This document shows positions 33,219 to 41,809 of a stretch of 48,206 nucleotides of DNA, piece by piece (the stretch's first letter is position 1; each line of letters begins with the position of its first letter). The stretch is taken from positions 1 to 48,206 of the forward strand of contig CACHXC010000009.1 in assembly GCA_902583715.1 (NCBI GenBank). The letters are read 5' to 3'. Under the pieces are notes generated by a model that was not told where the DNA came from, ran no database searches, and saw only the letters and a program-made list of their open reading frames with translations. The position numbers were made by a program, and so were the translations under genes. This stretch comes from an uncultured SAR116 cluster alpha proteobacterium (GTDB taxonomy: Bacteria > Pseudomonadota > Alphaproteobacteria > Puniceispirillales > Puniceispirillaceae).

Positions 33219-33676
33219 TCGATTTTACTGCTTGCAAGCTGCGTTGTTGCCAAACCAATTAACAGCATAACTGCACCAAAAAGCTGAGCCATGTTGACTG
33301 GTTTTACAGGTGCGCCAAACAAGCCAAAATGATCGATCATTAGAGAGAATAAGATTTGGCTGGAGACTGCCATCACAATGAAATTTGCTACCCCTATTTT
33401 TGGTGCGAGCACCGTTGCGCTGATCACATAGAACGCGACTATTAGGCCAGCACCAAAATCAAATGGCGCAAGATTTTGCAGGTTTTGTGTCGTCAGGCTA
33501 CTTTTGCCAAAGACAACTGAGACCAGCAGAGCTAACAAAATTGCGACAAAAAAAACGATTACAGTAGCATAGATCGGCTCGCCAAGAGCCCTGCCCACTC
33601 GAGCATTCAAAATGCCGATCAGAGGAATAAACGCTCCAGCTAAAAGAGCCCAAATAAAATACTTGATACCTAACAT
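33215..33676 (-). CDS. DMT_YdcZ-family membrane protein (DUF606)
   Basis: This 153-residue protein has five hydrophobic helices, beginning FIWALLAGAFIPLIGILNARVG and ending QLFGAVMLLIGLATTQLA. It matches the half-size YdcZ/DUF606 branch of the drug/metabolite superfamily, whose members often work as pairs; only one copy is seen here. It may transport a cluster metabolite, but nothing in the sequence tells the substrate. It overlaps the DUF1185 gene tail to tail and lies downstream of the NIPSNAP gene on the same strand (54 bases). Confidence 0.75.
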   Translation of the reverse strand: MLGIKYFIWALLAGAFIPLIGILNARVGRALGEPIYATVIVFFVAILLALLVSVVFGKSSLTTQNLQNLAPFDFGAGLIVAFYVISATVLAPKIGVANFIVMAVSSQILFSLMIDHFGLFGAPVKPVNMAQLFGAVMLLIGLATTQLASSKID

Positions 33677-33730
33677 CGGGCTTACCTTGTTTGAAATCGG
33701 TGCTTGATAATTTGTTGCATTAGATCACAT

Positions 33731-34054
33731 TTAAGGATGCGGCCCCCATGGCGAGGCATGCAACAACTGGTTATGCTGTGTCATCAATAATGGTCTGATT
33801 TTGCCGGCAAATTCCATGAAAGCTGGGTCCTGAAACATTGTATCCCAATGCTGGCGCCGATCATTGTAATCATCAAATTTCCACAAATGGACAATCTGGT
33901 GCAACCCGCCAGTATCCGAGGTAAAATAACCAACAAGCTTGCTATCAAAACCGCCTTTTTGAATGGCTGGCCAACCATAATCATTGTAGGCAGCCACAGC
34001 GTCTTTCATTTTGCCAACATAAACCTGATAAGTGCGCAATTCATATAAAGCCAT
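33731..34054 (-). CDS. NIPSNAP family protein
   Basis: A 107-residue dimeric alpha-beta barrel type protein with the NIPSNAP start MALYELRTYQVYVGKMKDAV and the block GGLHQIVHLWKFDDYNDRRQ. Bacterial NIPSNAP proteins often accompany catabolic operons as small accessory or monooxygenase-like proteins of unknown role. It follows the DapA-family gene by 21 bases and is likely the end of the importer transcript or shared with the DMT gene. Confidence 0.85.
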   Translation of the reverse strand: MALYELRTYQVYVGKMKDAVAAYNDYGWPAIQKGGFDSKLVGYFTSDTGGLHQIVHLWKFDDYNDRRQHWDTMFQDPAFMEFAGKIRPLLMTQHNQLLHASPWGPHP

Positions 34055-34075
34055 AATGTCCTCTCTAATAGTAAG

Positions 34076-35026
34076 TTAGCGCCCAGACCCAGTAATAAGG
34101 CCAGACGCCACAAGCGCGGTTTTCAATTCGTCTATTTCGGCTGATGACAGCGGCATTAATGGCGGCCTAACAACGGCACGGTCAATCCGCCCCAGCAATT
34201 CCAGACAGACTTTCATCCGGTTATGCATATCCAAAAACGGGGCGCGGTAAAACGCTTGTGCCAGCGGGTAAATACGGTCATTAACCTGCCGCGCGGTCTG
34301 CAAATCATTTGCTTCGATAGCCTCAAATAATGCCACCTGCAAATCTGCTATCACGCTACCTGCGCCCGAAAGCAATCCAGCTGGCCCCATAGACAAAGAC
34401 GCCATCAGCCAAGATGAGTGGGTTGTCAACACATTCACCGGGCGCTGTCGCAATTGAAAATTACGAATATGTTTTTCGTGCAACATGGGGTCGTTACACC
34501 AATCCTTAATCGCGACGACTGACGGCACGGCATCGAAAATTGCCTCCATTGTCGCAAACGGATAGCTAAGCCCAGTGGCCTGCGGATATTGAAATAAAAT
34601 CAGCGGCAGATCAGTTGCCTCAGCAATCATTTGAAAATGGCGAAGCGCCATCTCCGGGCGCAATTGTCCTCCCATGCTCATGCTATTCGGCGGAAACACC
34701 AGCAAGGCGCTAGCGCCTTCAGCGTCGGCCATACGGGAAATCTCAACCGCGGCATGACTGCCATCAGCATAGACGCCATTGACTAAGGGCAACCTGTCAC
34801 CGACTTCAGCCAGCGATAGAGCCAAAAGCTCTTGCTGTTCAGCAGAGCTACATGCGTGAATTTCCGAGGCATGCCCATTGACAGTGATGGCACTCAACCC
34901 AACTGTTGCGGCAACGTCGCGCAGATGTTTCAGCGAGTTTTTATGATCGACTGCATAATCCCGGTCAAACGCAATAAGGGTTGCCGGTATAACACCCCTT
35001 GCAACAAATTTAACCAGTGCCGTCAT
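34076..35026 (-). CDS. Dihydrodipicolinate synthase/N-acetylneuraminate lyase family enzyme
   Basis: A 316-residue class I aldolase-type TIM barrel. The Schiff-base lysine is K174 in VVAIKDWCNDP and the supporting tyrosine is Y147 in LFQYPQA. The usual GTTGE carbonyl-binding motif is replaced by NGHASE, so it is not a true DapA; it probably acts on a different 2-oxo acid. It follows livF by 18 bases in the same direction, suggesting that the importer brings in its substrate. The reaction is unknown. Confidence 0.8.
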   Translation of the reverse strand: MTALVKFVARGVIPATLIAFDRDYAVDHKNSLKHLRDVAATVGLSAITVNGHASEIHACSSAEQQELLALSLAEVGDRLPLVNGVYADGSHAAVEISRMADAEGASALLVFPPNSMSMGGQLRPEMALRHFQMIAEATDLPLILFQYPQATGLSYPFATMEAIFDAVPSVVAIKDWCNDPMLHEKHIRNFQLRQRPVNVLTTHSSWLMASLSMGPAGLLSGAGSVIADLQVALFEAIEANDLQTARQVNDRIYPLAQAFYRAPFLDMHNRMKVCLELLGRIDRAVVRPPLMPLSSAEIDELKTALVASGLITGSGR

Positions 35027-35044
35027 CGATCAGACCGTTTTTGC

Positions 35045-35689
35045 TCAATCGCTGACAATAGACCCACGCTCAATAACATACGTCCGATCGATTACATCTG
35101 CCACGTGTGCATCGTTTGACTCGGCAATTATAATAGACACGCCCTCTGCTTTAAGTGACGCCAATATTTCGCCCATTCTTAGAGCAAGCACCGGCGCAAT
35201 GCCCTCTGTGGGCTCGTCGAGTAACAATAAATTTTTTCCAACCATAAGAGCACGTGCCAAGGCTACCAGTTTTTGCTGACCTCCTGAAAGAGAAGTTGCT
35301 GGTGTTTCACGAAATTTTTGACATTCTGGTATTATCTTATAGATCCATTGTAACCGCGACTGAAAGTCCTCAATGCCAGTGGACCAAACTGGCACCAGAA
35401 TATTTTGCTCAGCAGTCATTTCTGGCACAAGTCGCCTATCTTCCGGCATGTAACCAAAGCCCATGTGTGCACGTTTGTATCCCGGAAGCTTGTTGATCTC
35501 GTCACGGCCATGTAGGACACTTCCAGCATTGACAGGAATCAGTCCCATCACTGATCGAAGGAATGTAGTTTTTCCGGCACCGTTGCGCCCGATCAATCCG
35601 ATGATCTCGCCATTGTCGATAGTCAATCCAATATCACGTAAAATTGGTGTCCCATTGATATCAACGTCTAGTGATTTTACTACCAGCAT
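35045..35689 (-). CDS. livF: ABC importer ATPase, LivF type
   Basis: One of two ATPases of a branched-chain-amino-acid-type importer. Walker A is GLIGRNGAGKTTF, the signature LSGGQQKLVALARAL, and Walker B NLLLLDEPTEGIAP. At 214 residues it is about 20 shorter than common LivF proteins but all motifs are present. It lies 9 bases after livG. Symbol reflects family and order, not proven leucine transport. Confidence 0.88.
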   Translation of the reverse strand: MLVVKSLDVDINGTPILRDIGLTIDNGEIIGLIGRNGAGKTTFLRSVMGLIPVNAGSVLHGRDEINKLPGYKRAHMGFGYMPEDRRLVPEMTAEQNILVPVWSTGIEDFQSRLQWIYKIIPECQKFRETPATSLSGGQQKLVALARALMVGKNLLLLDEPTEGIAPVLALRMGEILASLKAEGVSIIIAESNDAHVADVIDRTYVIERGSIVSD

Positions 35690-35698
35690 TTTCAGGCC

Positions 35699-36472
35699 CT
35701 ATTTCTTTCTCTTGTGATGCTCTTTTCCAATCACAAATTCTTGGACTTTTTTATCGGACAACGCCTTTTTTGGTGGCATATCAGCAATGATTTCACCCTG
35801 ATAAAAAGCTAAAACACGACTAACGTAGCGGGCAACGATTTCCATATCGTGCTCAACGAAGAGAACCGTTACACCGTCTTCTTTGAGAGCGTCCATCACT
35901 ATATCCATGAAGTCGAATTTTTCTTCAACGCTGATGCCACTAGTAGGCTCGTCAAGCAGAAGAATTCTCGGCCTACTGACCACCGCCATAGCTATGTCTA
36001 GAAGCTTTCTGACACCCTGAGCCAAGGCGCTCACAGTCGAGTCACGATGCGCCTCTAACTTATACCTCGCAAGAACGGCATCAAGCTGCTGCCTTAACTC
36101 AGGGGTGTCCATAAGCCGCAAAGCGTCAAACGCTGTGTTGTTTGCGATGGCAATAGATATCATCAAATTCTCCGCCACCGTCATAGAATGGAAAACTTGT
36201 GAAACCTGAAAAGAACGGGAAATGCCAGAATGGGTAATTTTTCTCGTTTCGAGGCCGACCAGTTCCTTACCTTCAAATTTTATGCTGCCTTCTGTGGGGG
36301 CAAGATAGCCAGTCACCATATTAACAAAACAGGTTTTACCGGCACCATTCGCACCAATGATGCCAACAACCTCACCTCTCGAAATGTCAACATTGATATC
36401 TTTAGCAGCAACAACGGCGCCAAAAGTTTTGAGAAGGTCGCGAACCTCGAGAATTGGTGCGTTATTTCCCAT
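35699..36472 (-). CDS. livG: ABC importer ATPase, LivG type
   Basis: Walker A is GIIGANGAGKTCFVNMVTGY; the linker signature region reads ALAQGVRKLLDIAMAVV, an unusual form of the LSxGQ motif; Walker B is ILLLDEPTSGISVEEK. The first ATG at 36514 lies deep inside livM, so the ATG at 36472, preceded by GGAGG, is preferred (257 residues, 11-base overlap with livM). It partners LivF in powering the LivHM channel. Confidence 0.88.
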   Translation of the reverse strand: MGNNAPILEVRDLLKTFGAVVAAKDINVDISRGEVVGIIGANGAGKTCFVNMVTGYLAPTEGSIKFEGKELVGLETRKITHSGISRSFQVSQVFHSMTVAENLMISIAIANNTAFDALRLMDTPELRQQLDAVLARYKLEAHRDSTVSALAQGVRKLLDIAMAVVSRPRILLLDEPTSGISVEEKFDFMDIVMDALKEDGVTVLFVEHDMEIVARYVSRVLAFYQGEIIADMPPKKALSDKKVQEFVIGKEHHKRKK

Positions 36473-37403
36473 TTTTTCTACCTCCAAGCTTCTCAAGCAA
36501 GCTCCAGATTCCACCCGGCAGGAAGAAAATGATAGTCAGAAATGTTGCTCCCATGATTAACTGCCAAGCTTGAGGCGCAAGCTCAAAAGCATAGGTTCTG
36601 AGAACTTCAAATACTAAAGATCCAATAAATGGCGCTATAACGTTTCCTGGACCTGAGAGTATCGTTACAAACACGAGTTCACCAGAAACAGTCCAATTTA
36701 TCATAGACTCCGGATCAACCTGGCCAAGAGACATCGCCATCAGAGCTCCTGCACCACCCGCAAGAATAGTTGAAATGGTGTATTTAAGGTGTATGGCATG
36801 CGCCACAGAGAAACCGAGATATTCCACTCTTATTTCATTATCCCTGATCGCAGTGGTAAGCCGGCCATATGTTGTCTTTAAATAATAGTTCACCAGGAGA
36901 GCAGCTATGACACCAACCGATGTGATAATGACAAAAAGTGGGTACTTGGTCTCTGGAGCCAACCCAAAAATTGTCGACATTGAGATAGCAAAGCCGTCTG
37001 TTGATCCCAAAGACTCAGTCTTGACCACAATACCGAAAAGAACCATCGAGATCGCTGTATTTAGCATGGCAAAGAAAATGTCGCGATAATTTCGTAGTAT
37101 AAAGCCCAAAAGAAACCCAGCTAACCCTGCCACAAGAGCGCCCGCTAAAAGTCTCAAAAACACATCAGTCACGCCGAGTTGAATATCAAGTATTGCCACC
37201 GCATATGCGCCTAGGCCGAAATAGAATGCATGGCCAAACGAAACTAATCCAGTTCTCCAAAGGACCATTAAGCCGACAATTGCAAGCGCGCGAGAAAACC
37301 CAAACATGAATTGGTTTACAATCCAGTTCGGAGCAAAAGCACCTGCCAAAATAATCAGCACACCACCAAAAAGAACAAACTTTGACGTCTTGTCTTCAAG
37401 CAT
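36462..37403 (-). CDS. livM: ABC importer permease, LivM type
   Basis: A 313-residue multispanning permease with the LivM family segments WRTGLVSFGHAFYFGLGAYA, TTYGRLTTAIRDNEIRVEYL and GGAGALMAMSLGQVDPESM. It lies 2 bases after livH and overlaps livG. It forms the transmembrane channel with LivH. Confidence 0.9.
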   Translation of the reverse strand: MLEDKTSKFVLFGGVLIILAGAFAPNWIVNQFMFGFSRALAIVGLMVLWRTGLVSFGHAFYFGLGAYAVAILDIQLGVTDVFLRLLAGALVAGLAGFLLGFILRNYRDIFFAMLNTAISMVLFGIVVKTESLGSTDGFAISMSTIFGLAPETKYPLFVIITSVGVIAALLVNYYLKTTYGRLTTAIRDNEIRVEYLGFSVAHAIHLKYTISTILAGGAGALMAMSLGQVDPESMINWTVSGELVFVTILSGPGNVIAPFIGSLVFEVLRTYAFELAPQAWQLIMGATFLTIIFFLPGGIWSLLEKLGGRKNGK

Positions 37404-37405
37404 AT

Positions 37406-38302
37406 TTAGATCTTTCTCGGTTTTGCAGGCGCGAACAGTCCCTCAGGACGAAAAACTAAGACAACAGCCATCACTGCGAAGACCACAAAGAGTTCAACTT
37501 GGGGTAATTCGTGGACTGCTAGGGCTCTCAAAATACCAATGATTATTGAGCCAATAGCTGCCCCAGCGATAGAGCCCATTCCTCCGACAACGACCACCGC
37601 AAAGGACAAAACAATAACCTCTGTGCCCAAGCCCGGCGCGACGGAAATTGTTGGGGCTATGTATGCGCCACCCAATCCACCAAGTATTGCTCCACCAATA
37701 AAGGTAAGCGTGTAGACGAGTGGAACATTTATACCCATTGAGATGCCCATCTCTCTGTCATAAATGACTGCTTTAAGAAGGGTGCCCCATTTTGTTTTGT
37801 TTAAAAGGTACCAGCATCCTAACGCGACGAGCGCAGCAACCGCTATCAAGGTTAAACCGTAGACATCCCGGATAATTCCGCCCAACTCTACTGAGTCCAA
37901 GAGGGCCATGGGCTGATAGGCAAAGTATGGGTCGGTTCCAAATGCAATAAGAATGATATCTTCCAAGACAAGAAACAATCCAAACGTCGCCAATACGATT
38001 AATACCTCATCACGGTGATACATGTATTTTAAAATACCTTGCTCAATCACAAACCCAAGTATTAGTCCAACAACTATCGCCGCGGCTATGATAATCAGAA
38101 AACCCATTGCGTCAGGCATTCCCATATCAGAGAATTTTCCAATGAAAAATGCAGCTGTGTAAGCGCCCCAAGCGTAAAAACTTCCATGGGCAACGTTGAG
38201 AATTTTCATGACGCCAAATATAATCGTCAATCCCGCTGAGACTATAAACAGATATGACGAAAATTGCAGCCCATCCAACAGAATTGTTAGGAAGGTCTCC
38301 AT
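37406..38302 (-). CDS. livH: ABC importer permease, LivH type
   Basis: A 298-residue permease with the LivH features GLQFSSYLFIVSAGLTIIFG, LNVAHGSFYAWGAYTA, and VVVVGGMGSIAGAAIGSIIIG. It follows the binding-protein gene after a 78-base gap that holds a stable hairpin. Partner of LivM. Confidence 0.9.
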   Translation of the reverse strand: METFLTILLDGLQFSSYLFIVSAGLTIIFGVMKILNVAHGSFYAWGAYTAAFFIGKFSDMGMPDAMGFLIIIAAAIVVGLILGFVIEQGILKYMYHRDEVLIVLATFGLFLVLEDIILIAFGTDPYFAYQPMALLDSVELGGIIRDVYGLTLIAVAALVALGCWYLLNKTKWGTLLKAVIYDREMGISMGINVPLVYTLTFIGGAILGGLGGAYIAPTISVAPGLGTEVIVLSFAVVVVGGMGSIAGAAIGSIIIGILRALAVHELPQVELFVVFAVMAVVLVFRPEGLFAPAKPRKI

Positions 38303-38340
38303 AGTTTGCCCCCGATAAATTTAGATTAATATAATTAGGT

Positions 38341-38365
38341 GATGACAGCGATTACCGCTGCCATC
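38341..38365 (-). promoter_or_regulatory. Intergenic hairpin between livK and livH
   Basis: GATGACAGCG and CGCTGCCATC pair over 10 bases (one G-T) around ATTAC. No T-run follows, so it is not a simple terminator. Hairpins in this position often protect the binding-protein mRNA and lower expression of the permease genes; that role is inferred. Confidence 0.45.
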
Positions 38366-38380
38366 ATTATTTGGCTTATA

Positions 38381-39673
38381 TCAGCACTTGGCACCTTTCA
38401 TGCCGCCCTTGATCCAGTCAACACTGTTGACTCCTTCAGGAGGCATAATGCATGACCCAGGGTAGAATTTCACATCCGTTACTACATTCTCTCCATTTTC
38501 ATCATCATACTTTGTGATGCCGTAACCGTTTTCTGTAACAGCTTGGTGACCACCACCAAGCGACATTTCTACAGTTGTTGAGAACGATTCGAATGTTATG
38601 CCACGAAGAGCATCCCCCAATGCTTCATCAGAGGCGTCACTGCCTGCTTTATCATATGCAATTTTCGCAGCTAAAATAGCCTGGCCGTACTGGTAAGCAG
38701 GACCGGATGGATATGTTCCGTAGAGATTTTTGTAGGTGTTAACAAACCATTGGTTCAGAGCAGAATCTCGATCTCTGACCAAAATACCGTACGGCCCACG
38801 GGCGCCAAGAACCAAGCCATCCGGCAGTTTTTTACCGAGGCGATATGCGGCGGTTCCGCCAACGGTGAAAACACCAATCTTCTTCTTAAACAAACCACGG
38901 GCATTTCCCTGGAAAATAAACGCCTCTAGATCACCACCCCAAAAACTTGTGTGGATCAAGTCTGCTTTATCAAGTGACATTGCAGAAATTTCCGATCCAT
39001 ACTGACCGGCAAAAATCTTAGGAAATTGAGTCTTATCGGAAGCCATTGAATTCGGCATGATCTGTTTGAGGGTTAGATCAAAGTCACGCCACGAGTCTTG
39101 ACCCCAAGCGTAGTTTTGATTGATACCGGTGTAACCCTTTAAATCGGGGTACTTTTCCTTGACATACATCGCCGCAGCAACATTGTCCGCGGTTGCATGA
39201 CCCATTGTTCTAAATACATATTTTCTCGGCGCTTCTTCGAAAATACGAGGAGTCCCACATGTCGCAAAAATAGTGAATTGCTTCAATTCCTCTGCGATCG
39301 GAGCAAGAGCTTGACAATTGCCTGATGAAATGTACCCAACAACAGCATCAACGCCCCGCTTTTCAACAAGGTTGCGGTATTCCGCTACTTGCTTTGTAGC
39401 ACCACCACCCTCATCAATCGCTTCAATGGTTGCAGTCGCCCCACCGAAGCCTTTTGAGTCGTATGGAGCCGGTAGTTTGCCCGCATTGATCGCGTCAGCA
39501 ACCATTTTTGCGCCGTTCATTGCGGGAATTCCGAATGGCCCTGCGGCTCCACCCGTCAAAAAGCTGGGTACCGCGATCGTAATAGCATCTTTCGCCAGCG
39601 CGGAACCCGCACCCAACGTCATGGCTGAGATCGCTGCCAACCCGACGGCCCGCGCTAAATAATTGTGTTTCAT
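38381..39673 (-). CDS. livK: Periplasmic substrate-binding protein of a Liv-type ABC importer
   Basis: A 430-residue type I periplasmic binding protein with a signal peptide (AVGLAAISAMTLGAGSALAKD). Blocks typical of the family are AITIAVPSFLTGGAAGPFGIPAMNG, EYRNLVEKRGVDAVVGYISS and the glycine/tyrosine segment PSGPAYQYGQAILAAKIAYDK. It is longer than LivK (~370), closer to the amide/urea/aromatic-acid binding types, so the ligand need not be an amino acid. GGGAG precedes the ATG. It is the first gene of a likely livKHMGF-dapA-like-NIPSNAP transcript. Confidence 0.88.
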   Translation of the reverse strand: MKHNYLARAVGLAAISAMTLGAGSALAKDAITIAVPSFLTGGAAGPFGIPAMNGAKMVADAINAGKLPAPYDSKGFGGATATIEAIDEGGGATKQVAEYRNLVEKRGVDAVVGYISSGNCQALAPIAEELKQFTIFATCGTPRIFEEAPRKYVFRTMGHATADNVAAAMYVKEKYPDLKGYTGINQNYAWGQDSWRDFDLTLKQIMPNSMASDKTQFPKIFAGQYGSEISAMSLDKADLIHTSFWGGDLEAFIFQGNARGLFKKKIGVFTVGGTAAYRLGKKLPDGLVLGARGPYGILVRDRDSALNQWFVNTYKNLYGTYPSGPAYQYGQAILAAKIAYDKAGSDASDEALGDALRGITFESFSTTVEMSLGGGHQAVTENGYGITKYDDENGENVVTDVKFYPGSCIMPPEGVNSVDWIKGGMKGAKC

Positions 39674-39735
39674 TTTTGTCTCCCGTTTAGATCTTGCTTA
39701 GGCGGCTTTCGTACCGCTTATTGTTCAACCCCTCC

Positions 39736-39764
39736 ATATGACGTTAGTAAAATCTCGTGGTCAA
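39736..39764 (-). promoter_or_regulatory. Candidate promoter of the Liv importer operon
   Basis: On the minus strand TTGACC (39759-39764) and TCATAT (39736-39741) are spaced by 17 bases, about 60 bases before livK. The rest of the 276-base gap to the divergent monooxygenase gene is AT-rich with no gene, and it lacks the cluster palindrome found at 28.9-32.6 kb. Confidence 0.45.
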
Positions 39765-39949
39765 GTATTCTATTTATTCGGATATTGTTTTTTTGTGATT
39801 TTATTAGTTTTAGGGGTGTTAGTAATCAGCTACCCTCTACCCATCCTGACGTTTTTGCGATACAGATACTATAACAAAAATTAAGCTGGTAAGCTCTAAG
39901 TTCCAGCCTGCATCAGCTTTAAATGGATTGATGTCGCTTGAGGTTTTAC

Positions 39950-41731
39950 ATGCCGTTTGATCAACAAGATTGTCGTCAAACAATAATAGACTGGATCGAC
40001 GACTTTAATAGATTCATCACTGACCCACCAGACCATCAGAATAATGGAGAAAATCTGTTCTTAGTGGACAGTTTTTGGCGTGATGCCCTTGGGCTGACTT
40101 GGCAGCTTAACACATATGTTGGTAACGAAAACATAATCACTACGATGCGCCAAAACTTAGCAAAAATCGGTCTGCGCGACTTGAAACTAGATTATGAAGC
40201 CAGCCTTCCACAATGGGTGAACCGGGCCGGCACTGACGCCATTGAAGCGTTCATAAAATTTGAAACCAAACATGCCAACGGGCGCGGCATTGTCAGATTG
40301 TGCGAGGCAACGGAACAAGTCGATACAGATACCGCTGGCCCGACATGGCGCGCCTGGACTTTTTTTACCGCCATCGACTCACTCAAAGGCCACGAAGAAC
40401 AGACCGGTCGCAATCGGCCAACTGGCAGTTCCTATTCACGCGATTTTCGCGGACCAAACTGGTTGGACAAGCGCATCGTGGCCCAACAATATGATAACCG
40501 CGACCCGGCGGTTCTGGTCGTTGGTGGCGGGCAAGCCGGGCTGTCGATTGCGGCCCGCCTGACCCAACTTGGCATCGACACGCTGATCGTCGATAAGAAC
40601 AGCCGCATTGGCGATAATTGGCGTAACCGCTATCACGCCTTGACCCTGCATAATCAGCTTCACGTCAATCATCTGCCTTATGTGCCGTTTCCACCGACCT
40701 GGCCAACCTATATTCCAAAAGACATGCTGGCATTATGGTTCGAATCCTATGCGGCAATTATGGAGTTGAATTTCTGGACGGATACCGAAGTCACCAGCGG
40801 GCGATATAATGAAGCCAGCAAATTATGGGACATCACGCTAACACTGAAAGATGGAAGTACCCGCCATATGGCACCGCGGCATGTCGTGCTTGCCACTGGT
40901 GTCAGCGGCATTGCCAATCTGCCAAAAATTCCAACACTTGATATATTTGACGGGCCAGTTGTGCATTCCAGCCGCTATCATGACGGTGATGACTGGGCTG
41001 GCAAAAACGCCATTGTTATTGGTTGTGGCAATAGCGGTCATGATATTTCACAAGATCTGTATTCCAGTGGTGCCAATGTCACTATGGTGCAGCGCAGCCC
41101 TAGTTTGGTAGTTAATATCGAACCAAGCGCACAATTTCCTTATCGATTATATGAGGAAGACAGGACCACAGATGAATGTGATTTTATTACCACATCAATG
41201 CCCCTTCCTCTTGTAAAAAAAGCCCACCAGCATTTCACCAAACAATCAAGAGATGCCGACAAGCCACTTCTCGACAAGTTGCGTGGAGTCGGTTTTCAGC
41301 TAGATTTTGGCGAAGACGATACTGGCTGGCAGTTTAAATATCTGACACGTGGTGGCGGATATTATTTCAATGTTGGTGCTTCTGATTTGATTGCCGAACA
41401 AAAAATCAAACTGATTCAAAATGATAATATCGACAGGTTCACCGCTGATGGGGTGACGCTGAAAGATGGCAAAAAAATCCCCGTTGATGTTGTCATTTTA
41501 GCAACTGGATATAAGCCGCAGGAACATCTCGTGGCCAAGTTATTTGGGCAGGAGATTGCCGACCGCGTTGGCCCAATATGGGGCTATGGCGATGGTTTGG
41601 AATTGCGCAACATGTACCGGCCAACCGGCCAACCCGGCTTGTGGATGATTGCCGGTAGCTTTGCCCAATGCCGGATCAACTCAAAATATCTTGCCCTCCA
41701 AATCAAAGCTGTTGAAGCGGCGCTGATTTAG
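39950..41731 (+). CDS. Flavin-containing monooxygenase with N-terminal NTF2-like domain
   Basis: A 593-residue two-part protein. Residues ~8-150 resemble an NTF2/SnoaL-type fold (FLVDSFWRDALGLTWQLNTY near 37-56). From ~185 it is an FMO-type oxygenase: FAD motif VVGGGQAGLS (G192, G194, G197), the fingerprint FDGPVVHSSRY (F333-Y343, FxGxxxHxxxY), and the NADPH motif VIGCGNSGHD (G358, G360, G363). It should oxygenate an N, S or ketone substrate with NADPH and O2. The ATG at 39950 after GAGG is used. pcaD-like gene follows 78 bases later. The substrate is unknown. Confidence 0.82.
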   Translation: MPFDQQDCRQTIIDWIDDFNRFITDPPDHQNNGENLFLVDSFWRDALGLTWQLNTYVGNENIITTMRQNLAKIGLRDLKLDYEASLPQWVNRAGTDAIEAFIKFETKHANGRGIVRLCEATEQVDTDTAGPTWRAWTFFTAIDSLKGHEEQTGRNRPTGSSYSRDFRGPNWLDKRIVAQQYDNRDPAVLVVGGGQAGLSIAARLTQLGIDTLIVDKNSRIGDNWRNRYHALTLHNQLHVNHLPYVPFPPTWPTYIPKDMLALWFESYAAIMELNFWTDTEVTSGRYNEASKLWDITLTLKDGSTRHMAPRHVVLATGVSGIANLPKIPTLDIFDGPVVHSSRYHDGDDWAGKNAIVIGCGNSGHDISQDLYSSGANVTMVQRSPSLVVNIEPSAQFPYRLYEEDRTTDECDFITTSMPLPLVKKAHQHFTKQSRDADKPLLDKLRGVGFQLDFGEDDTGWQFKYLTRGGGYYFNVGASDLIAEQKIKLIQNDNIDRFTADGVTLKDGKKIPVDVVILATGYKPQEHLVAKLFGQEIADRVGPIWGYGDGLELRNMYRPTGQPGLWMIAGSFAQCRINSKYLALQIKAVEAALI

Positions 41732-41809
41732 ATGCTTATATCTTCACGTAAACAGTGAGGCGGGACACTCCCCCGTCATCCCACCACCACAGGCAGATAG
41801 GACAGTTTC

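Noticed and set aside
40737-40747. GGTTCGAATCC, identical to a tRNA T-arm sequence
   Set aside because: It lies inside the monooxygenase reading frame (LWFESYA) and no acceptor, anticodon or D stems can be drawn around it.
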